DNA of 64,000 bases, taken from assembly GCF_040730185.1 (NCBI RefSeq), contig NZ_CP160402.1, positions 7,502,001 through 7,566,000 of the forward strand, in the 5' to 3' direction. Positions 16,138 to 24,990 of this stretch are shown here, piece after piece. Below the pieces are notes generated by a model. It was not told where the DNA came from. It saw nothing but the letters and a program-made list of their open reading frames with translations, and did no database searches. Position 1 is the stretch's first letter; every line of letters begins with the position of its first letter. The position numbers and the translations under genes are program-made. This stretch comes from Streptomyces sp. Je 1-332. GTDB taxonomy: Bacteria; Actinomycetota; Actinomycetes; Streptomycetales; Streptomycetaceae.

Positions 16138-16812
16138 ATGTCTAGCGCCGCACTTCTCGTCCTGGCCGACGGCCGCTTCCCCGCGGGAGGGCACGCACAC
16201 TCCGGCGGGGCCGAGGAGGCCGTCAAGGCGGGCCGGATCACCGGCGCCGCGAACCTGGCGGAATTCTGCCGGGGGCGGCTGCACACGACGGGTCTCGTCT
16301 CCGCCTCGCTGGCGGCGGCCGCCGCACTCGGGCTCGATCCGCTGGACCTCGACGAGGCCGCCGACGCGCGGACACCGTCGGCCGCGCTGCGGGTCGCGGG
16401 ACGGCGGCTCGGGCGGCAGATGATGCGGGCCGCGCGAGCCGCGTGGCCCGACCCCGCCCTTGACCAGCTGGCCGCCGCCCGGCCCAAGGGGGCGCACCAG
16501 CCCGTCGTGCTCGGTCTCGCCGCGCGGGCGGCGGGACTCGGCCCCGTGGACGCCGCGTACTGCTCCGCGTACGAGTGCGTCAGCGGGCCCGCGACGGCGA
16601 CCGTGCGGTTGCTGAGCCTGGACCCGTTCGACGCGACCGGGGTTCTCGCGCGTCTTGCGCCCGAGCTCGATCTCGTCGCCCGGGCCGCGGCGGAGGCGGG
16701 CCGCGCGGCCCTGGCGGAAGGAGTCGACGCATTGCCCGCGGCATCAGCTCCGCTGCTGGAGGTCGGGGCCGAGGCGCATGCGGCCTGGCCGGCGCGGCTG
16801 TTCGCGTCGTAG
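16138..16812 (+). CDS. ureF: Urease accessory protein UreF
   Basis: 224 aa. Family features: ALLVLADGRFPAGGHAHSGGAEEAV at the N-terminus, helical core, and AYCSAYECVSGPATATVRLLSLDPF near 140-165. UreF links UreD-bound apo-urease to the UreG GTPase during nickel insertion. The start has no good ribosome-binding site and lies 15 bp after ureC, so it probably depends on coupling. An interspersed repeat separates it from ureG. Confidence 0.93.
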   Translation: MSSAALLVLADGRFPAGGHAHSGGAEEAVKAGRITGAANLAEFCRGRLHTTGLVSASLAAAAALGLDPLDLDEAADARTPSAALRVAGRRLGRQMMRAARAAWPDPALDQLAAARPKGAHQPVVLGLAARAAGLGPVDAAYCSAYECVSGPATATVRLLSLDPFDATGVLARLAPELDLVARAAAEAGRAALAEGVDALPAASAPLLEVGAEAHAAWPARLFAS

Positions 16813-16842
16813 GGGCGGTTCTTCTCCCCGCACCCACCCCTT

Positions 16843-16895
16843 CCCGAAGCTGGGGCTCCGCCCCAGACCCCGCTCCTCAAACGCCGGAGGGGCTG
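16843..16895. repeat. Streptomyces interspersed intergenic repeat (CTGGGGCTCCGCCCCAG type)
   Basis: The stretch contains a perfect CTGGGGC/GCCCCAG hairpin (16850-16866 region), then CCCCGCTCCTCAAACGCCGGAGGGGCTG. I recognise this as the common short repeat scattered between genes in many Streptomyces chromosomes. It sits inside the urease operon between ureF and ureG, where it could act as a partial terminator or RNA-processing site. Only one copy was noticed in this window. Confidence 0.75.
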
Positions 16896-16923
16896 TCCAT
16901 CCGTGAACCACTGGAGTCGCACC

Positions 16924-17603
<680 letters not shown>

Positions 17604-17607
<4 letters not shown>

Positions 17608-18377
17608 GCACGCAGACCGTCCCCGCGTCGGGTGTCCGCGGCACCGCCCGCATCACCGCACGCGGCGACGGGCGGGGCGGCACCGTCCTGCCCGTGCTCG
17701 ACGGGGAGGGCCAGCTCGCCCCGCGCCGCACCCGGTCGGCGGGCAAGGGCGCCCATGTCACGCTCGTCGGGGCGATGAGCGGCCCCCTCGGGGGCGACCA
17801 CCTCTCGGTCGAGGCCGCCGCCCACGACGGGGCCAGGCTGCACATCGGCTCGGCCGCCGCCACCCTTGCCCTGCCGGGCCAGTCGAAGGCGCCGGCGCGC
17901 TACGACGTGCGGATCACGGTCGGCGACGACGCGGAACTGTCGTGGCTGCCGGAGCAGTTGATCTCCGTACGGGACAGTGATCTGCGGGTGTCCACCCGGG
18001 CCGAACTCGCCGGGAGCGCGCGCCTCGTGCTGCGGGAGGAGCAGGTGCTCGGGCGCACCGGTGAAGAAGCGGGACGGCTCACCAGCCGCCTCACCGTGCG
18101 CCGGGCGGGGCGGCTCCTCCTCGATCAGGAGCTCTCCTGCGGGCCCGGCGCGCCCGGCGGGTGGGACGGTCCCGCTGTCGTGGCGGGGCATCGCGCGATC
18201 GGGCAACTCGTCGTCGTACGGCCGGAGTCCGAGCAGGAACGGCCAGAGCCCGCGCTTCTCGGTGACGGGGTCGCGCTCACTCCGCTCGCAGGACCCGCCG
18301 TGCTCGTCACCGCCGTCGCCCCCGACGCGCTGCGGGTCCGCCGCGCTCTCGACGGGGCGTTGCGCACACTCACGTGA
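17604..18377 (+). CDS. ureD: Urease accessory protein UreD (UreH)
   Basis: 257 aa. Family features include [29 protein letters not shown] near the start, [31 protein letters not shown] around 50-80, [22 protein letters not shown] near 115-135, and LVVVRPE. UreD binds apo-urease as the scaffold for UreF and UreG. It is the last gene of the operon. No hairpin terminator was found immediately after it. Confidence 0.92.
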
Positions 18378-18528
18378 ACAGGGGCATAACCGCTCAGCGG
18401 AGTTCCCAGCACCGTCTATCGGATTGGTAAAGAAACCCCTGCCCGGTCTGTCGCACTGAACCCGATGACCGACAGGATCCTCCTACTGTTCGAAAATCGA
18501 CAGGTAAATCGACAGGGGGAGGAACCAG

Positions 18529-20133
18529 TTGAGACGCACCACAGCATTCGGCGCCGCGGGCACGCTCATCACGGGCTCGCTCATAGCGGGCGCGATCATG
18601 GCGCCCGTCGCCAATGCCGACGCTCGCGGAGGCAGCGGCAGCGCTGACGCCCGCCAGCGCACCAGCGCGGAGGCACGCGGTGTCGCGCTCGCGGCGCAGC
18701 GTGCGGCCAAGGCGGGCATCGACTGGCAGGCGTGCCCCGCGGACTGGGGTCTGGAGAAGGCCGTCACGTGCGGCTGGGTGACCGTTCCGGTCGATTACGC
18801 CAAGCCCAACGGCAAGAAGATCAAGCTCGCCGTGGACCACATCGGCAACACCGGGACGAAGAAGGAGCGCCAGGGCGCGCTCGTCTACAACCCCGGCGGC
18901 CCCGGCGGTTCCGGGCTCCGCTTCCCCAACCGCGTGGCCACCAAGGCCAAGCTGTGGGAGAAGACGGCCAAGGCCTACGACTTCGTGGGCTTCGACCCGC
19001 GCGGCGTCGGCCACTCGGCGCCCATCTCCTGCGTGGACCCGCAGGAGTTCGTCAAGGCCCCCAAGCTCGACCCGGTCCCGGACTCCGAGGCGGACAAGCG
19101 CGCCCAGCGCAAGCTCGCCGCCGAGTACGCGGACGGCTGCGCCGAGCGCAGCGGCGACATGCTGCCGCACATGACGACGCCGAACACCGCGCGTGACCTG
19201 GACGTCATCCGGGCCGCGCTCGGCGAGAAGAAGCTGAACTTCCTCGGCGTCTCGTACGGCACCTACCTCGGCGCGGTCTACGGGACGCTGTTCCCGTCGC
19301 ACGTGCGCCGCATGGTCGTCGACTCGGTGGTCAACCCCTCGAAGAAGAAGATCTGGTACGAGGCCAACCTCGACCAGGACGTCGCCTTCGAGATCCGCCT
19401 CAAGGACTGGATGAAGTGGGTCGCCAAGCACGACGCCACCTTCCACCTCGGGGACACCGCGGGGAAGGTCGCCAAGAACTGGGACAAGCTCCGTGCCGCC
19501 GCGAAGAAGGAGCCCCTGGGCGGAGTGGTCGGCCCCGCCGAGCTCATCGCCTACTTCCAGAGTGCTCCGTACTACGACTCCGCCTGGGTGGAGATCGCGA
19601 CGAACTTCGGCAAGTACGTCGCCGGTGACGCCAAGCCGCTGATCGAGGCCGCGAGCCCCGACCTGTCGGACACCGCGGGCAACATCGCGTCGGAGAACGG
19701 CAACGCCGTCTACACGGCCGTCGAGTGCGCGGACGCCAAGTGGCCCACCAGCTGGAAGAAGTGGGACCGCGACAACACCCGCATCCACCGTGACAACCCG
19801 TTCATGACGTGGTCCAACGCCTGGATGAACCTGCCCTGCGCCACCTGGTCGAGCAAGCAGCACGAGCCGGTCGAGGTCAAGACCGGCAAGGGCCTGCCGC
19901 CCGTCCTCATCGCGCAGTCGACCCGCGACGCGGCCACCCCCTACGAGGGCGCCGTCGAGCTGCACAAGCGGTTCAAGGGCTCGCGTCTGATCACGGAGAA
20001 GGACGCCGGCTCGCACGGCATCACGAACCTGGTCAACCCGTGCCTCAACGACCGTGTCGACACCTACCTGCTGACCGGCAAGGTGGGCGGCAAGGACGTG
20101 ACGTGCGCCCCGCACGCCACCCCCAAGCCGTGA
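18529..20133 (+). CDS. Secreted S33-family (tripeptidyl) aminopeptidase
   Basis: 534 aa from a TTG at 18529 with GGGGAGGA just upstream. A signal peptide ends near residue 32 (VANADA). The alpha/beta-hydrolase core has the oxyanion region NPGGPGGSG, the nucleophile in LGVSYGTYLGAVYGTLFP, Asp in STRDAATPYEGA, and His in DAGSHGITN. A C-terminal TAP-like domain carries the last two. It resembles the Streptomyces Tap/SlpD/SlpE exported peptidases that remove tripeptides from proteins. The upstream region has a direct repeat AAATCGACAGG (18494 and 18506). It has its own terminator. Confidence 0.93.
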   Translation: MRRTTAFGAAGTLITGSLIAGAIMAPVANADARGGSGSADARQRTSAEARGVALAAQRAAKAGIDWQACPADWGLEKAVTCGWVTVPVDYAKPNGKKIKLAVDHIGNTGTKKERQGALVYNPGGPGGSGLRFPNRVATKAKLWEKTAKAYDFVGFDPRGVGHSAPISCVDPQEFVKAPKLDPVPDSEADKRAQRKLAAEYADGCAERSGDMLPHMTTPNTARDLDVIRAALGEKKLNFLGVSYGTYLGAVYGTLFPSHVRRMVVDSVVNPSKKKIWYEANLDQDVAFEIRLKDWMKWVAKHDATFHLGDTAGKVAKNWDKLRAAAKKEPLGGVVGPAELIAYFQSAPYYDSAWVEIATNFGKYVAGDAKPLIEAASPDLSDTAGNIASENGNAVYTAVECADAKWPTSWKKWDRDNTRIHRDNPFMTWSNAWMNLPCATWSSKQHEPVEVKTGKGLPPVLIAQSTRDAATPYEGAVELHKRFKGSRLITEKDAGSHGITNLVNPCLNDRVDTYLLTGKVGGKDVTCAPHATPKP

Positions 20134-20168
20134 CGGCCCGCCACTAGGCAGCCGCCGGGCAACTGAGC

Positions 20169-20199
20169 AAGGGGCGGCCGGTAACCCCGGCCGCCCCTT
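20169..20199. terminator. Bidirectional hairpin terminator
   Basis: An 11-bp stem GGGGCGGCCGG / CCGGCCGCCCC with a 5-nt loop is extended by AA/TT pairs. It lies between the convergent aminopeptidase and acyltransferase genes and can serve both. Confidence 0.8.
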
Positions 20200-20232
20200 C
20201 GCCATGCCGCCTCCCGCGCCGCGAAGTGCCCC

Positions 20233-20961
20233 TCAACTCAGCGGCAGCCGGGGGAACTTCCGCCTGCTCGCCGCGGCGGCGCGTTCGGCCTCCTCCGCCT
20301 TCACGACCGCGGCGTACTTGTCCACGTACTCCTGGCCCGAGAGTCCGAGGATCGCGTACATGATCTCGTCCGTGACCGCGCGCAGGACCGCCTTCTCGTT
20401 CTCCATGCCCGCGTAGCGCGAGAAGTCCAGCGGTGTGCCGAAGCGGATGGACACACGGCGGAAGTTCGGTACCTTCTGGCCCGGCGGCTGGGCCTCGAAG
20501 GTGCCGATCATCGCGCACGGAATGACCGGTACCTGTCCCTTGAGCGCCATCGCGGCGACGCCGACCTTCCCCTTGTAGAGGCGCCCGTCGTGCGAGCGTG
20601 TGCCCTCCGGGTAGATGCCGAGCAACTCACCCTTGCTCAGCACCCCGAGGCCCTCGCGGATCGCCGCACGGCCCGCCTCCTTGCCCGAACGGTCCACCGG
20701 GATCTGCCCGGCGCTGCGGAAGAAGCCGGCGGTCAGGCGGCCCTTGATGCCGGGTCCCGTGAAGTACTCGGCCTTCGCCAGGAAAGTGATCCGCCGCTTG
20801 ATGATGGCGGGCATCAGAAAGTGGTCCGAGAACGAGAGGTGGTTGCCCGCCACGATCGCCGCACCCGATTCCGGTACATGTTCAAGACCCTCGATGCGCG
20901 GCCGGAACATGAGCCGCAGCAGCGGCCCCAGGACGACGTACTTGAGCAGGTAGTAGAACAC
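20233..20961 (-). CDS. 1-acyl-glycerol-3-phosphate acyltransferase (PlsC) family protein
   Basis: 242 aa. It begins with a hydrophobic helix (MFYYLLKYVVLGPLLRLMF). Then come the acyltransferase motifs NHLSFSDHF (catalytic HX4D), GFFRSAGQIPVDR (motif II), YPEGTRSHDGRLYKGKVG (motif III) and VIPCAMIGT (motif IV). The enzyme acylates lysophosphatidic acid or a related acceptor at the membrane surface in phospholipid synthesis. The C-terminal 40 residues are charged. It is a monocistronic unit bounded by the terminator downstream. Confidence 0.93.
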   Translation of the reverse strand: MFYYLLKYVVLGPLLRLMFRPRIEGLEHVPESGAAIVAGNHLSFSDHFLMPAIIKRRITFLAKAEYFTGPGIKGRLTAGFFRSAGQIPVDRSGKEAGRAAIREGLGVLSKGELLGIYPEGTRSHDGRLYKGKVGVAAMALKGQVPVIPCAMIGTFEAQPPGQKVPNFRRVSIRFGTPLDFSRYAGMENEKAVLRAVTDEIMYAILGLSGQEYVDKYAAVVKAEEAERAAAASRRKFPRLPLS

Positions 20962-21248
20962 CCGTTGCTCCTTGACGTAGGTGGACCGGCCTGGGTGCTG
21001 CGTCGTCGCAGGTCACGGGTCCTCGCGCAGCGGTCAGTTTAGGTGCGCCGCCCCGACGGGAGAAGGGACCGAGGCCGGGCGGCCTGGATCACTTCGGGGA
21101 CCGGCGCGCCCGGCCGGTGGGACGCCCATCCGGGTGCCGCGCCGGACTCGTCCGGGTGACCGCCCGGCGTGTCGCCCGCGCGGGCGGCGGGTGCGGGGGT
21201 GGCCTGGCCTCGCTCCGACGCAGTACGTCACCGTCACAGGAGGTCCCC

Positions 21249-21665
21249 ATGAGGTCTCGTCCCCCGTCCTGCCTGCGCCCGGCCGTGGCCACCGCCGCCG
21301 CGCTGATCTCCCTCGCCGTGGCCGCGCCCGCCCACGCGGCCGGTGAAGCGGTCCCCGAGCGGTCGAGCGGCGTCTTCCTCACCGTCACCGGGCAGGACAA
21401 CGCCTGGGTCCGCGGCGTGCTGCTCGACTGCGTGACCCAGCGGCCCGCGCACCATCCGCACGCGGCGGAGGCCTGCGCGGCGATCGACAAGGCGGACGGC
21501 GACTTCGAGGCGCTGCCCGCGAAGTCGGGCATCTGCACCAAGCAGTACGCCCCGGTCACCGTGAGCGCGACGGGGCTCCACCGCGGCAAGCCCATCAGCT
21601 GGCAGAAGAAGTACGGCAACGCCTGCGAGATGGAGTACTCGACGGGCGTGGTCTTCCGCTTCTGA
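21249..21665 (+). CDS. Subtilisin inhibitor-like protein (SSI family), secreted
   Basis: 138 aa from the ATG at 21249, five bases after a perfect AGGAGG. A signal peptide ends at APAHAAG (about residue 31). The mature domain has four cysteines for two disulfides. The reactive-loop Cys is followed by T-K-Q-Y-A-P. By alignment to Streptomyces subtilisin inhibitor (C-P-M-V-Y-D-P), P1 is Lys and P1' is Gln, predicting inhibition of trypsin-like as well as subtilisin-like proteases. SSI proteins are stable extracellular dimers secreted during mycelial development. A second family member lies at 49.8 kb. Confidence 0.93.
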   Translation: MRSRPPSCLRPAVATAAALISLAVAAPAHAAGEAVPERSSGVFLTVTGQDNAWVRGVLLDCVTQRPAHHPHAAEACAAIDKADGDFEALPAKSGICTKQYAPVTVSATGLHRGKPISWQKKYGNACEMEYSTGVVFRF

Positions 21666-21729
21666 CGGGCGCCTGCGACACTCCCCGAGGCGGCCGCCCC
21701 CGCACCTTTCCTCAAGCTCGCGCGGCCCC

Positions 21730-21891
21730 TCAGGGGGTGCTGCGCGAGAGCACCATCGCCAGCGTGAGCATCCCGACGACGACCCAGCCGAACCACAGCC
21801 AGCCGTTGCTCCCGAGCGCGACCGTGTACGCGGTCACCGCGACCAAGCCTCCGATGGTGAATACACCCATCGTCTTCGTAGAATCAGGCAT
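21730..21891 (-). CDS. Small two-helix membrane protein, unknown function
   Basis: 53 aa from the ATG at 21891 with GGGAGGAGG upstream. Two hydrophobic stretches (about 9-26 and 31-48) are joined by GSNGW; termini are short and polar. It lies 85 bp downstream of the CtaG-like gene on the same strand and may share its transcript, hinting at a link to respiratory oxidase assembly. No known family recognised. Confidence 0.7.
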   Translation of the reverse strand: MPDSTKTMGVFTIGGLVAVTAYTVALGSNGWLWFGWVVVGMLTLAMVLSRSTP

Positions 21892-21976
21892 CGCCCTGCC
21901 TCCTCCCGGCAGCCCCGACGCCTCGACGCCGGAACCGCGGCCTGAGACCATCCTCACCCGCGAAGACCCTTTGCCG

Positions 21977-22927
21977 CTAGCGCCCGCGCGCGGCCAGTGA
22001 TGCCAGATAGGCGTTGTACGCCTCCAGCTCCTTGTCACCGTCGCGGTCGGCGGCCCGGTCCGTACGCCGTGCCTGGCGCTGGTCGGAGCGGTACCACTGG
22101 AAGAGCAGCGCGAGCAGCACGAGGACCGATGGCACCTCACTGAAGGCCCACGCGATGCCGCCCGCGGCGGTCTGATCAGCGAGTGCGTCGATGCCCAGGG
22201 AGGAGGGCGGGTTCTTGTACGTACCGACCATCGGCTCAGAAGCCATCATCAGCGCGATGCCGAAGAACGCGTGGAAGGGCATGCCCGCGAAGAGCTCCAG
22301 CATCCGCATGATGTAGCCGGGGCGGTGCGGGCCCGGGTCCACGCCCATGATCGGCCAGAAGAAGACCAGGCCGACGGCGAGGAAGTGCACCATCATCCCG
22401 ATGTGGCCCGGCTTGGACCCCATCAGGGTGTCGAAGAGCGGGGTGAAGTACAGCGCGTACAGGCTCGCGATGAACAGCGGGATCGTGAACGCGGGATGCG
22501 TGATGATCCGCATGTAGCGGCTCTGCAGGACCCACAGCAGCCACTCGCGGGGCCCCTTGCTGCCGCGGGCCGCGACCGGCAGCGCGCGCAGGGCGAGGGT
22601 GATCGGCGCGCCCATCAGGATCAGGATCGGCGACAGCATGCTGATGATCATGTGCTGGACCATGTGCACGCTGAACATGACCATGCCGTAGTCGTTCAGC
22701 TTGGTGCACATCACGAGCAGGATGGTCAGCACGCCCGCCACGAAGGAGATCGTGCGGCCCACCTGCCACTTGTCACCGCGTCGCACGAGCCGGACCACGC
22801 CCCAGCCGTAGAGCGCGAGGGCCACCAGGCAGCTGATGAGGAAGAAGGGGTCGGCCGAGAGTTCGAGCCCGCGCCCCAGCGTGAACGGCGGCAGATCCAT
22901 GTTCATGCCGTGCCCGCTGTGATCCAT
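21977..22927 (-). CDS. Cytochrome c oxidase assembly factor CtaG-like membrane protein
   Basis: 316 aa with seven or so transmembrane helices. The actinobacterial caa3-type CtaG family is indicated by MFSVHMVQHMIISMLSPILILMGAPITLALRALP, HPAFTIPLFIASLYALYFTPLFDTLM, MMVHFLAVGLVFFWPIMGVDPGP and GMPFHAFFGIALM. CtaG-type proteins take part in copper delivery to the oxidase. The N-terminus MDHSGHGMNMD is rich in His and Met, typical metal ligands, which supports a copper role. It precedes the small membrane protein gene on the minus strand. Confidence 0.9.
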   Translation of the reverse strand: MDHSGHGMNMDLPPFTLGRGLELSADPFFLISCLVALALYGWGVVRLVRRGDKWQVGRTISFVAGVLTILLVMCTKLNDYGMVMFSVHMVQHMIISMLSPILILMGAPITLALRALPVAARGSKGPREWLLWVLQSRYMRIITHPAFTIPLFIASLYALYFTPLFDTLMGSKPGHIGMMVHFLAVGLVFFWPIMGVDPGPHRPGYIMRMLELFAGMPFHAFFGIALMMASEPMVGTYKNPPSSLGIDALADQTAAGGIAWAFSEVPSVLVLLALLFQWYRSDQRQARRTDRAADRDGDKELEAYNAYLASLAARGR

Positions 22928-22979
22928 CCACTGGCTCCTGATTCGTGCGGTTGTGCGCTGTGTGTCCGCACCAGACTAG

Positions 22980-23015
22980 AACGGCCCCCGGACGCCGAAG
23001 CGTCCGGGGGCCGTT
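22980..23015 (-). terminator. Very strong hairpin terminator of pfkA
   Basis: A perfect 16-bp stem (AACGGCCCCCGGACGC and its complement) closes on a CGAA tetraloop. It lies 17 bp beyond the pfkA stop, before the ctaG-like start, so it separates the two minus-strand genes. Confidence 0.9.
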
Positions 23016-23031
23016 CCGTCACCGCCGGGCT

Positions 23032-24057
23032 CTACAACACGCACTCCGCCTCGGCGTACCGCTCGTCCGGCACCGTCTTCAGCGTCTCGACGGCCTCGGC
23101 GAGCGGGACCATCGTGATGTCCGTGCCGCGCAGCGCCGTCATCTTGCCGAACTCGCCGCGGTGCACGGCCTCCACGGCGTGCCAGCCGAAGCGGGTGGCG
23201 AGGACACGGTCGTACGCGGTGGGGGTGCCGCCGCGCTGGACGTGCCCGAGGATCACCGGGCGCGCCTCCTTGCCCAGGCGCTGCTCCAGTTCGATGGAGA
23301 GCTGGCGGGCGATGCCGGCGAACCGCTCGTGGCCGTACATGTCCTTGATGCCCTCGTCGAAGTCCATCGAGCCCTCACGGGGCTTGGCGCCCTCCGCGGC
23401 CACGACGATCGCGAACTTCTTGCCCGCGGAGAACCGTTCGCCGACCTTCCGCGTCAGTTCCTCGATGTCGAAGGGGCGCTCCGGCACGACGATCGCGTGC
23501 GCGCCCGCGGCCATGCCCGAGTGCAGCGCGATCCAGCCGGTGTGCCGGCCCATGACCTCGACGATCAGGACCCGCTGGTGCGACTCGGCGGTCGTCTTGA
23601 GCCGGTCCAGGGCTTCGGTCGCCACGCCGACGGCGGTGTCGAAGCCGAACGTCACGTCGGTGACCGCGATGTCGTTGTCGATCGTCTTGGGCACCCCGAC
23701 GATCGGCAGACCGGCGTCCGAAAGGAGCCGGGCCGCCTTCAGCGTGCCTTCGCCGCCGATCGGGATGACCGCGTCCAGGCCCAGGTCGGCGAGGTGGCCC
23801 TTGGCCCGCTCGACGCCGCCGCGCAGCTGCGCGGGCTGGACACGCGAGGAGCCGAGAATCGTTCCGCCACGCGCCAGGATGCCGCCCACCGCGTCCAGGT
23901 CGAGCTTGCGGTAGTCGCATTCCAGCAGACCGCGCCAGCCGTCGTGGAAGCCGATGACCTCGTCGCCGTGGTCGACGACGGCACGGTGCACGACCGAGCG
24001 GATGACGGCGTTGAGACCGGGGCAGTCGCCGCCGGACGTGAGGACACCAATGCGCAT
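23032..24057 (-). CDS. pfkA: 6-phosphofructokinase
   Basis: 341 aa from the ATG at 24057. It catalyses phosphorylation of fructose 6-phosphate. Motifs: MRIGVLTSGGDCPGLNAVIR, IPIGGEGTLKAA (a Gly rather than Asp after GGE favours ATP over pyrophosphate), PKTIDNDI with the catalytic Asp, VEVMGRHTGWIA, and HVQRGGTPTAYDR. The length and motifs fit the actinobacterial group III ATP-dependent enzymes. A longer in-frame start at 24144 lacks support. It is monocistronic, with a strong terminator. Confidence 0.96.
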   Translation of the reverse strand: MRIGVLTSGGDCPGLNAVIRSVVHRAVVDHGDEVIGFHDGWRGLLECDYRKLDLDAVGGILARGGTILGSSRVQPAQLRGGVERAKGHLADLGLDAVIPIGGEGTLKAARLLSDAGLPIVGVPKTIDNDIAVTDVTFGFDTAVGVATEALDRLKTTAESHQRVLIVEVMGRHTGWIALHSGMAAGAHAIVVPERPFDIEELTRKVGERFSAGKKFAIVVAAEGAKPREGSMDFDEGIKDMYGHERFAGIARQLSIELEQRLGKEARPVILGHVQRGGTPTAYDRVLATRFGWHAVEAVHRGEFGKMTALRGTDITMVPLAEAVETLKTVPDERYAEAECVL

Positions 24058-24221
24058 AGCCCGCCAACGTCTTTCATAAAGAGGGGCCCTGTGTGCTGCG
24101 TGGGCCGGAGTCCGGACCACGTCGTCCGGCGGGAACCCCGCCACCCTATAGGCGACAGGGGGCGGGGCCGCACCGGGCGTCCGACTGCTGGACTGTGCCG
24201 CTCACCTGTGCGGCGGGAGCC

Positions 24222-24956
24222 TCAGGCGGGCTGCTGAGCCGCGTTCATGCGCTCGGCGCGCAGCGCCTCGTACCACCGGTCGTCCGTCGGCGGCAGCGCG
24301 TTCACGTCGAGGGCCAGCTTCAGGAGCAGGTCCGCGATCAGCGGGTTGCGGGCCAGGACGGGACCGTGCATGTACGTGCCGAAGACGGTGCCGTTGTACG
24401 CGCCCTCGGTGCCGTCGCCCGTGCCGTTGCCCCGGCCGAGCGAGACGCGGGCGAACGGCCGCGCGGACGGGCCGATGTGCGTGATGCCCTGGTGGTTCTC
24501 GAAGCCCGTCAGCGGGGGCAGGCCCAGCTGCGGGTCGATGTCGCCGAGGACGTCGCCGACGCAGCGGTCGCCCTCGCCGCGGGTGGAGATCACGTCGAGC
24601 AGGCCGAGGCCCGGCTCGCGCTGGCCGAGGTCGTTGATGAACTCCTGGCCCAGGATCTGGTAGCCCGCGCAGACCGAGAAGACGATCGCGCCGTTGCCCA
24701 CGGCGCGCTGCAGTCCGCCGTCGCGGCGAAGGCGCTCGGCCGCCAGGCGCTGCGGGCGGTCCTCACCGCCGCCGATCAGGTAGATGTCGCCGGAGGTGGG
24801 CACCGGCTGGTCGCTGCGCACGTCGTAACGCTCGACCTGGAGGCCGCGCTGGTGGGCGCGGCGCTCCACGACCAGGGCGTTGCCCTGGTCTCCGTACGTG
24901 CTGAGCAGGTCGGGGTAGACCCACACCAGCCGCAGGCTGTTGTCGCTCATGCTCAT
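24222..24956 (-). CDS. gatD: Lipid II isoglutaminyl synthase, glutamine amidotransferase subunit GatD
   Basis: 244 aa. Class I glutaminase (CobB/CobQ-like) features: LVWVYPDLLSTYGDQGNALV, DIYLIGGGEDRPQ, the nucleophile Cys in VFSVCAGYQILGQEF, and the catalytic His in FGTYMHGPVLARNP. With MurT it amidates the D-glutamate of lipid II, a step important for peptidoglycan crosslinking in Gram-positives. It lies 34 bp downstream of murT in the same operon. Confidence 0.95.
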   Translation of the reverse strand: MSMSDNSLRLVWVYPDLLSTYGDQGNALVVERRAHQRGLQVERYDVRSDQPVPTSGDIYLIGGGEDRPQRLAAERLRRDGGLQRAVGNGAIVFSVCAGYQILGQEFINDLGQREPGLGLLDVISTRGEGDRCVGDVLGDIDPQLGLPPLTGFENHQGITHIGPSARPFARVSLGRGNGTGDGTEGAYNGTVFGTYMHGPVLARNPLIADLLLKLALDVNALPPTDDRWYEALRAERMNAAQQPA

Positions 24957-24990
24957 TCGTCCCTACGAGGGTCTAGAGGGTCCGGTGGGG

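Noticed and set aside
16903..16923. Upstream GTG start for ureG
   Set aside because: It begins just past the interspersed repeat and adds NHWSRT, which is not a UreG N-terminus.
22271..23914. 547-codon plus-strand frame across ctaG-like and pfkA
   Set aside because: It crosses a strong terminator and two well-supported minus-strand genes; composition (His/Arg/Asp-rich) is that of an antisense frame.
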